Shown one piece after another: positions 5,841-10,437 of a stretch of DNA of 10,437 nucleotides. The position numbers were made by a program, and so were the translations under genes. The stretch spans positions 1 to 10,437 of the forward strand of contig JAKQBV010000410.1 in NCBI GenBank assembly GCA_029573925.1. The letters are read 5' to 3'. Below the pieces are notes generated by a model. The model made no database searches. It had not been told where the DNA came from and saw only the letters and a program-made list of their open reading frames with translations. Origin of the DNA: a bacterium. GTDB lineage: Bacteria > UBP15 > UBA6099. Numbering within the stretch: position 1 is the first letter of the stretch; every line of letters starts with the position of its first letter.

Positions 5841-8738
5841 ATGAAAAAATCATTCAACATATCATGCGCAATAGTGGCGACGCTTTTCTGCGCGTTCCGG
5901 GCGGTTCCGGCGCGCGCTGAATCAATCAGTATCGAGAAACCCCCGGTCGAGATGTCCGGCGACACTTTCGAACAGCTCGACAGGCTGTACAACCACATTC
6001 AAGGCCCCGACTCGCTGATACCCAGAAACCACTGGTCGTACGGGGCCGTTTCCCACTTCGCCTCTATCGGCATGCTGGATGGGTATGACGCTTCCAAGCT
6101 GAACAGTTCAGAGCCGATGACGAGAAGAGAAATGGCCGTCGCGGTCAACAAACTGCTGGATTCCTACCTAGAATGGCACGGAACGGGACAGATAACCTCC
6201 AGCCGGCTCGTGAGAGTTCAGAAACCCGTCGAAGTCTCAGTCGGACAGATTTCCCAGCCCGCCGCGCAGCCGGAAGCCGCAATCAGAAGAGTCACCCCTC
6301 CGCTGCCTTCTCTTGTGACGCCGCCGAATAAAGACGTCACCATTCGCGCCGAAGGCGGAAACGTGACCCTTACCCGCACAGGCCCCCGCGCGATGAAAAT
6401 CATGGAAGAGCCTGCAATCTCGCCCGAACCGGAACCTCAAGCCGAACCTACCGCGCCTCCCGAACCGCAATGGGAGGAAAAACTCGAAGAGGTGAAGAAA
6501 ACAATCGAGCTTTCCCAGAAGGAAATCGAAACCCTTGAAAATCTTGTGAACGATTTCCAGAAGGAAATGAAAGAAACAAATAAAAACTTAGAGAAAAAAA
6601 TCAAGGACGTCGAAAAACTGGCCCTCAAGAATGAGCGCTCTATCAACGCTCTCAAGCGCGAAGACGAGCGGTTCAGGATAACCGGAGTTGACGAGGTATT
6701 CTTCAAAACGAGGGATATCCTTCAAGATTATGTCGAATCGCAGGTCGCTTATTATGACGGCGACTCAATGACTTATGAGAAAGTCAGCACCCCCACTTAC
6801 GGATTGACCAAACTTTACAACAGGCTGAAACTGAAACTGGACAGCAAGCCTGACGCGGACGCGAACATGACTTTCTCTTCCGAATTGGAAGCCTACACAA
6901 GCCTCGGAGGGAGAAAAGGATATTTCGGCTATATCGAAGGCTCGAACACTCCGCTGACTATCAAAAATGTCGCTTTGAAATATATAAACAAGCCGCAAGA
7001 CCCGTCTAAAATGAAGAATTTCAGGCTCGAAACATTGAGCGCAGGAGACGTCTCGGTTATGTATTCGCCCTTGACGATTTTCGGAAGGCAGATTCAGGGC
7101 GTAGGCGCAAGCTTCAAGCTGAACGACTACAATCTGAACATGTTCGGCGGAAGAGTGGCTCAGCATTATCCCCTGCTGCTGGGCGACGCGCCGTTGCATA
7201 AACACGGAGACGACACCATTTACGACAGATATTTGTACGGCTTCAACATGCAAGGAAGCGTGTTCGGAGAGCCGGCATCGATGGGCAACATCCAGAAAAT
7301 ATTCATGTTTGACGACCCGCACACGAACTTCTACGGCTGGATGGGCAACTATCTGACAGGTTGCGAGCCGGGCAGATGGATCGATCTGAACAACTGGCCC
7401 GACCCTTCCGTTTCCAACAAAATGGCCAACGACGAAGTGTACAAAGACATGTTCTGCCTGCCTCCGGAAAAAAACAGCGTAACCAGCGTCTTTATAAGAT
7501 ACCCTCTGAAATTCGGAGTTACCGTAACGACGGAGTACGCGCACAGCACATATTACAAACCGGGATATGGAGTGGTGAAGGACGGAACATACCTACCGGC
7601 ATGGATGGATGAGGACAACCTGCCCGAAGGCTCGGAAATCGTAGACACGAACGACATGAGCTTAAAATACGCAAAATGGTTCCCCTCAAAGGAAAGGAAC
7701 GATCAGGACGACGCGTTCCTGATGCTTCTTGATTTTTCGAGAGGCCCGGTCAGCGTGTTCCCCCTCGGCTATGCCCGGCTAGGGCCGGAGTTCGTCACAA
7801 AATACTTCGGGCTCCCCGGACTGGACCTCGGCTCCGCCGGAGGAAACGATTTCGACAAAGATGAAAAAGAATCGGCGGGAGGCGACCTCCTCAGCGGACT
7901 TTCATTCCTGCCGATATCGATACAGAGCATGGAGTTATATCTGGGCAGGGTCGCGATAGACAAGATACAGGACAAGAACTTCTCGTTCAATTCCATGTAC
8001 GTGACCGGCAACGAAATCAAGCCCATGTATTTCGATCCCGGAGCGGTGGCTTACGGCTTGAGCAGCAACAGTTCCAAAGGCACATCCATATCGGTTCTTT
8101 CCAACTTCATCGCAAAAGTGAACACGAGGCGAGAGATGCTCAGCCTCAACGTCTGGAACAACGGACTCAAGTATTACCTTTCCGACAAAATAATTTTCAA
8201 TTTCAGTTCGACGGCAATCAAGGCCGCGCTTCCCGAATCATGCTTGGACGGCAACATAGTGGACATCATGGACGACCACGGCGCGATGATAGACAGGGTG
8301 ATGGGCAACGGCAAATACACCTGCTTCGACGCGTTCCCGGAAACGGGCGACGTGTCCCTAAAACTGGATTTCAAAATGGTGACTCAGAGCTACAAAATCG
8401 AATGGAAAACATCCAAGAGGGCGAACTATACAGCGTCTTTCGACATATCGGACATTAAGCTCAGCGTCGATTTCCCGTCGCTGCCGGACGTGGCGACAAT
8501 CATAAGCGACCTCGCCCCGACAGGAAAATCTTTCAAGACGACTCATAAAGTGGATTACAAACTTACCGGCTCGACCAGCGTCCTCTTTTACTACGAAAAG
8601 AATTACGACACCGACATGGCAAGGGACAAATATTACAAGGCGACGACGGCGGGCAGTTTCGAGAGCGGATACACGTACGCCAAATATCCGGTGGTCGACG
8701 AACAGAAAATCATGCTGAAGATATCGACACAATTCTGA
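5841..8738 (+). CDS. SLH-domain outer-membrane porin/tether protein, paralogue B
   Basis: This 965-residue protein has the same order of parts as porin A. A signal peptide (1-27, cleavage near VPARA) is followed by a single, more diverged SLH domain (about 57-112; NHWSYGAV and MTRREMAV). Then come a Pro/Glu-rich linker (about 125-210), a coiled coil (about 210-277) ending in DERFRITG, and a beta-rich region (about 280-965) ending in MLKISTQF. Shared blocks with porin A include KNSVTSVFIRYP, DDAFLMLLDF, FPLGYARLG, KPMYFDPGAVA and IISDLAPTGKSFK. The role is inferred as an outer-membrane barrel tied to the cell wall by SLH. Mature-region cysteines are 508, 539, 801 and 828; the last two have the same spacing as in porin A. 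The beta-propeller lipoprotein gene begins 22 bp downstream with no terminator between, so the two are probably cotranscribed. Whether the barrel conducts solutes, and which, is unknown. Confidence 0.88.
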   Translation: MKKSFNISCAIVATLFCAFRAVPARAESISIEKPPVEMSGDTFEQLDRLYNHIQGPDSLIPRNHWSYGAVSHFASIGMLDGYDASKLNSSEPMTRREMAVAVNKLLDSYLEWHGTGQITSSRLVRVQKPVEVSVGQISQPAAQPEAAIRRVTPPLPSLVTPPNKDVTIRAEGGNVTLTRTGPRAMKIMEEPAISPEPEPQAEPTAPPEPQWEEKLEEVKKTIELSQKEIETLENLVNDFQKEMKETNKNLEKKIKDVEKLALKNERSINALKREDERFRITGVDEVFFKTRDILQDYVESQVAYYDGDSMTYEKVSTPTYGLTKLYNRLKLKLDSKPDADANMTFSSELEAYTSLGGRKGYFGYIEGSNTPLTIKNVALKYINKPQDPSKMKNFRLETLSAGDVSVMYSPLTIFGRQIQGVGASFKLNDYNLNMFGGRVAQHYPLLLGDAPLHKHGDDTIYDRYLYGFNMQGSVFGEPASMGNIQKIFMFDDPHTNFYGWMGNYLTGCEPGRWIDLNNWPDPSVSNKMANDEVYKDMFCLPPEKNSVTSVFIRYPLKFGVTVTTEYAHSTYYKPGYGVVKDGTYLPAWMDEDNLPEGSEIVDTNDMSLKYAKWFPSKERNDQDDAFLMLLDFSRGPVSVFPLGYARLGPEFVTKYFGLPGLDLGSAGGNDFDKDEKESAGGDLLSGLSFLPISIQSMELYLGRVAIDKIQDKNFSFNSMYVTGNEIKPMYFDPGAVAYGLSSNSSKGTSISVLSNFIAKVNTRREMLSLNVWNNGLKYYLSDKIIFNFSSTAIKAALPESCLDGNIVDIMDDHGAMIDRVMGNGKYTCFDAFPETGDVSLKLDFKMVTQSYKIEWKTSKRANYTASFDISDIKLSVDFPSLPDVATIISDLAPTGKSFKTTHKVDYKLTGSTSVLFYYEKNYDTDMARDKYYKATTAGSFESGYTYAKYPVVDEQKIMLKISTQF

Positions 8739-8760
8739 CCGAGGGGCAACAAACCAGAAA

Positions 8761-10218
8761 ATGAGAATCAAACAGACAGCAAAAGCCGGAGCAAGGGCGC
8801 GGAGATTCGCTCCGGCATTCATTCTAATCGCGCTGTGCGCGTTTGCCTGCTCGTCCTGCGGAACGGGCAAAGGGCGGGTTGACAACACGGATTACATGAT
8901 AGGCGCGGGCAGGGCTCCGTGGGGAATGGCGCTCAACGAAGACGGCTCCCGGCTGTACGTCGCCAACAACGGTTACAACACCGTGGAGGTCTTCAACGCC
9001 GCCACAATGAGTTCCGTCGGAAGCATACGCGTGATATGCGGCCCAAGATATCTGGCGTTCAACAGGGACTACACGAAGCTCTACGTCACCCACGACAGCG
9101 ACACCATGCTGGACTCAAACTCATGCGCGATTTCGGCCTATGACCCGTCCCAAGTGAGACGCATCGGCTCTTACGTCTCCGTCATAGACATCGCTCAGAT
9201 GAAAGTCGTAAACGAGATCAATATCGAAGCCCCAAGCGCGCTAATTAGGAATCCCCGGAATATTACGCTGGACGCGGTGAACAACATATTCTACGTGGTC
9301 GGCCTCACGACAACGGGCATTGTGTCGATGGTGGACGCCGACGATGACGAAGTCCTCGGCGGGATGTCAGTTTACTCGACCAGAAAGGCCTACAGGATAA
9401 ACTTCGACGAGAACCGGGGCATAGGATATATGCTGGAGCCGTCGAACAACAGGATTAACGTGTTCAACGCTACGGACTTCAGAGAAGACAACCACACCGA
9501 ATACACATTTAACGGCCAGACGCAAGGTTATTGCGCCGGGACGTCCGGCAACAAGAACTCGTGCGCCTGCACAGCTAACGGCAACTGCAACAGCGGTTAT
9601 TGCGACCAGAGCTTCATACTGCCCGTCTGCGCGGCGGCATGCTCCGGCTCAACCGCCAACAGGTCGGGCTGCCCATGTGCGCAGAACAGCAACTGCTCTT
9701 CCGGAATCTGCAAAAACAATATATGCGAGACCCCGACGATAATAGGGCTATCAAGCGTCAGGGGCTATTGCGACACGAGCGACGGCATGTGCCTGACCCC
9801 CGCGCAGATGGGGATGACCACGCCGACGTGCAAAGAGCCTAGGAGCATGCTTCTGATGTCTGACAACACGATGTACGTGTCCTGCTACGGAGACTCGACG
9901 GGGGATTCGGACTCGCAGCCGCTGCTAAGAATTATTTTGGACGACGACGGAATCGCCTCAAACATGGCTTCGGTCGCGACAACGCAGAGTTTCATGTCCT
10001 GCATCCGCCCGACGGAACTTGCGAAAGACCCCTCGGAAGAATATGTTTTTCTACTCTGCTCGGCAAACTCTAAGGTTCTCGTCATTGACGCGGACACTGG
10101 CAATGCCGTGGATAATTTCTCTGTTCCCGAAAATCCGACGCACATGGTCGCCTCGGATGAATACGTGTTTGTGACATCAGCCGCTTCGGGCGCAATACAC
10201 AGACAACCTATAAGATAA
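8761..10218 (+). CDS. Beta-propeller (YVTN/YncE-like) lipoprotein with cysteine-rich insertion
   Basis: The 485-residue product has a basic N-terminus, a hydrophobic stretch (19-30) and a probable lipidated Cys33 in CSSCG. The choice of Cys33 over Cys30 rests on alignment with the next gene (VSSCG). The residue after it is Gly, not Asp, which fits outer-membrane sorting. The mature part begins with propeller-like repeats: PWGMALNEDGSRLYVANNGY (53-72), YLAFNRDYTKLYVTHDSD (97-114), YVSVIDIAQMKVV, and RINFDENRGIGYML (212-225). Later repeats include MLLMSDNTMYVSCYG (363-377) and KVLVIDADTGNAV (438-450). Between them lies a Cys-rich section (about 258-357, 15 Cys). Such propellers usually serve as binding scaffolds; the ligand is unknown. 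The start follows porin B by 22 bp, and the only ribosome-binding candidate, GAGGGG (8741-8746), is rather far away. Seeing the repeats is direct; the propeller fold and surface location are inference. Confidence 0.82.
   Translation: MRIKQTAKAGARARRFAPAFILIALCAFACSSCGTGKGRVDNTDYMIGAGRAPWGMALNEDGSRLYVANNGYNTVEVFNAATMSSVGSIRVICGPRYLAFNRDYTKLYVTHDSDTMLDSNSCAISAYDPSQVRRIGSYVSVIDIAQMKVVNEINIEAPSALIRNPRNITLDAVNNIFYVVGLTTTGIVSMVDADDDEVLGGMSVYSTRKAYRINFDENRGIGYMLEPSNNRINVFNATDFREDNHTEYTFNGQTQGYCAGTSGNKNSCACTANGNCNSGYCDQSFILPVCAAACSGSTANRSGCPCAQNSNCSSGICKNNICETPTIIGLSSVRGYCDTSDGMCLTPAQMGMTTPTCKEPRSMLLMSDNTMYVSCYGDSTGDSDSQPLLRIILDDDGIASNMASVATTQSFMSCIRPTELAKDPSEEYVFLLCSANSKVLVIDADTGNAVDNFSVPENPTHMVASDEYVFVTSAASGAIHRQPIR
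9562..9726 (+). repeat. Two cysteine-rich protein repeats inside the lipoprotein
   Basis: Residues 268-290 and 304-322 of the lipoprotein repeat the pattern C-x-C-x5-C-x4-C followed by another Cys (x8 in the first, x4 in the second). Both copies carry Asn-x-x-Cys-x-Ser-Gly before the fourth Cys (GNCNSGYC and SNCSSGIC). The pattern recalls small disulfide-rich modules common in secreted proteins of myxobacteria and in Dickkopf/EB-type domains; the relation is by pattern only. Confidence 0.75.
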
Positions 10219-10239
10219 AACCCGGACGGTGGCCGCCAG

Positions 10240-10437
10240 ATGCGGGAATATCCCTGTAAACATTTCTTGAAGCTTTTAGCCGTAAGAGCGCGCGCGGCGG
10301 CCATGTTCGCGGCGTTGGCTCTAGTCGCGCTTTCGGTTTCCTCGTGCGGAAGAGGCTCCGCGCCCGGCATTGAGGTCGCCACCGAAGTCGGCGACTTCAA
10401 GTCTCCGTGGGGCATGGCCGTCAACGCGGATGAAACC
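10240..10437 (+). CDS. Second lipoprotein of the same beta-propeller family (N-terminal part, cut by window edge)
   Basis: The frame stays open from the ATG at 10240 to the window end, 66 codons. The product has a basic start, a hydrophobic stretch (about 22-33) and a lipobox LSVSSCG with Cys36. Thirteen to twenty residues later comes a segment SPWGMAVNADET that matches APWGMALNEDGS in the preceding lipoprotein. The spacing from lipid Cys to this motif is close in both (about 19 residues), so the two genes are tandem paralogues. The gene lies 21 bp after the previous stop with no terminator, so it is probably the third gene of the porin B operon. A GGTGG ten to fourteen bases upstream may serve as a weak ribosome-binding site. 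Whether it also carries a Cys-rich insertion cannot be seen. Confidence 0.8.
   Translation, partial: MREYPCKHFLKLLAVRARAAAMFAALALVALSVSSCGRGSAPGIEVATEVGDFKSPWGMAVNADET

Noticed and set aside
6765..7544. Open frame of 259 codons on the minus strand inside porin B
   Set aside because: Antisense to conserved barrel blocks, with no signal peptide or domain; treated as chance.
1..10437. CRISPR arrays, tRNA genes, insertion sequences, toxin-antitoxin or phage-defence genes
   Set aside because: I found no regularly spaced direct repeats, cloverleaf-type sequence, transposase motifs or terminal inverted repeats, and every long coding frame is accounted for by envelope, cofactor, sulfur-transfer or ribosomal genes.

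Overview
The window looks like chromosome from a Gram-negative-type (diderm) bacterium. Two large proteins combine a signal peptide, one SLH domain, a Pro/Ala-rich linker, a coiled coil and a long beta-strand-rich region ending in Phe. This is the layout of SLH outer-membrane tether/porins known from Cyanobacteria, Deinococcus-Thermus, Thermotogae, Synergistota and Negativicutes (OmpM/SlpA/SomA type). L27 starts directly at MAHKKG, without the cleaved N-terminal extension of Firmicutes, and no prp (ysxB) gene lies between rplU and rpmA, so an ordinary Firmicute is unlikely. I cannot name the phylum from the sequence alone.

Layout. The end of a rhodanese-domain gene (2-265, +) is followed by a 237-bp gap with a plausible promoter, then SLH porin A (503-3208, +). 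A block of four minus-strand housekeeping genes follows: moaA (3768-4763) with a downstream MOSC-domain gene (3284-3724), and rplU (5307-5621) with rpmA (5005-5259), the latter closed by a clear intrinsic terminator at 4932-4960. An AT-rich divergent promoter region (about 5640-5840) serves rplU on one side and SLH porin B (5841-8738, +), a paralogue of porin A, on the other. Porin B is followed after 22 bp by a beta-propeller lipoprotein with a cysteine-rich insertion (8761-10218). After 21 bp comes the start of a second lipoprotein of the same family (10240 to the window end).

How the genes fit together. Porin B and the two lipoproteins probably form one cell-envelope operon: an outer-membrane barrel held to the cell wall by its SLH domain, plus lipid-anchored propeller proteins. 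MoaA and the MOSC protein belong to molybdenum-cofactor biology. rplU-rpmA is a standard 50S ribosomal protein operon with a strong promoter, an UP-like element and a leader hairpin that may be autoregulatory.

The least ordinary material is the pair of diverged SLH porins, which share a linker motif and an exactly spaced Cys pair, and the lipoprotein family with its duplicated CxCx5Cx4C insertion. I saw no CRISPR array, tRNA, rRNA, insertion sequence, phage gene or defence system.
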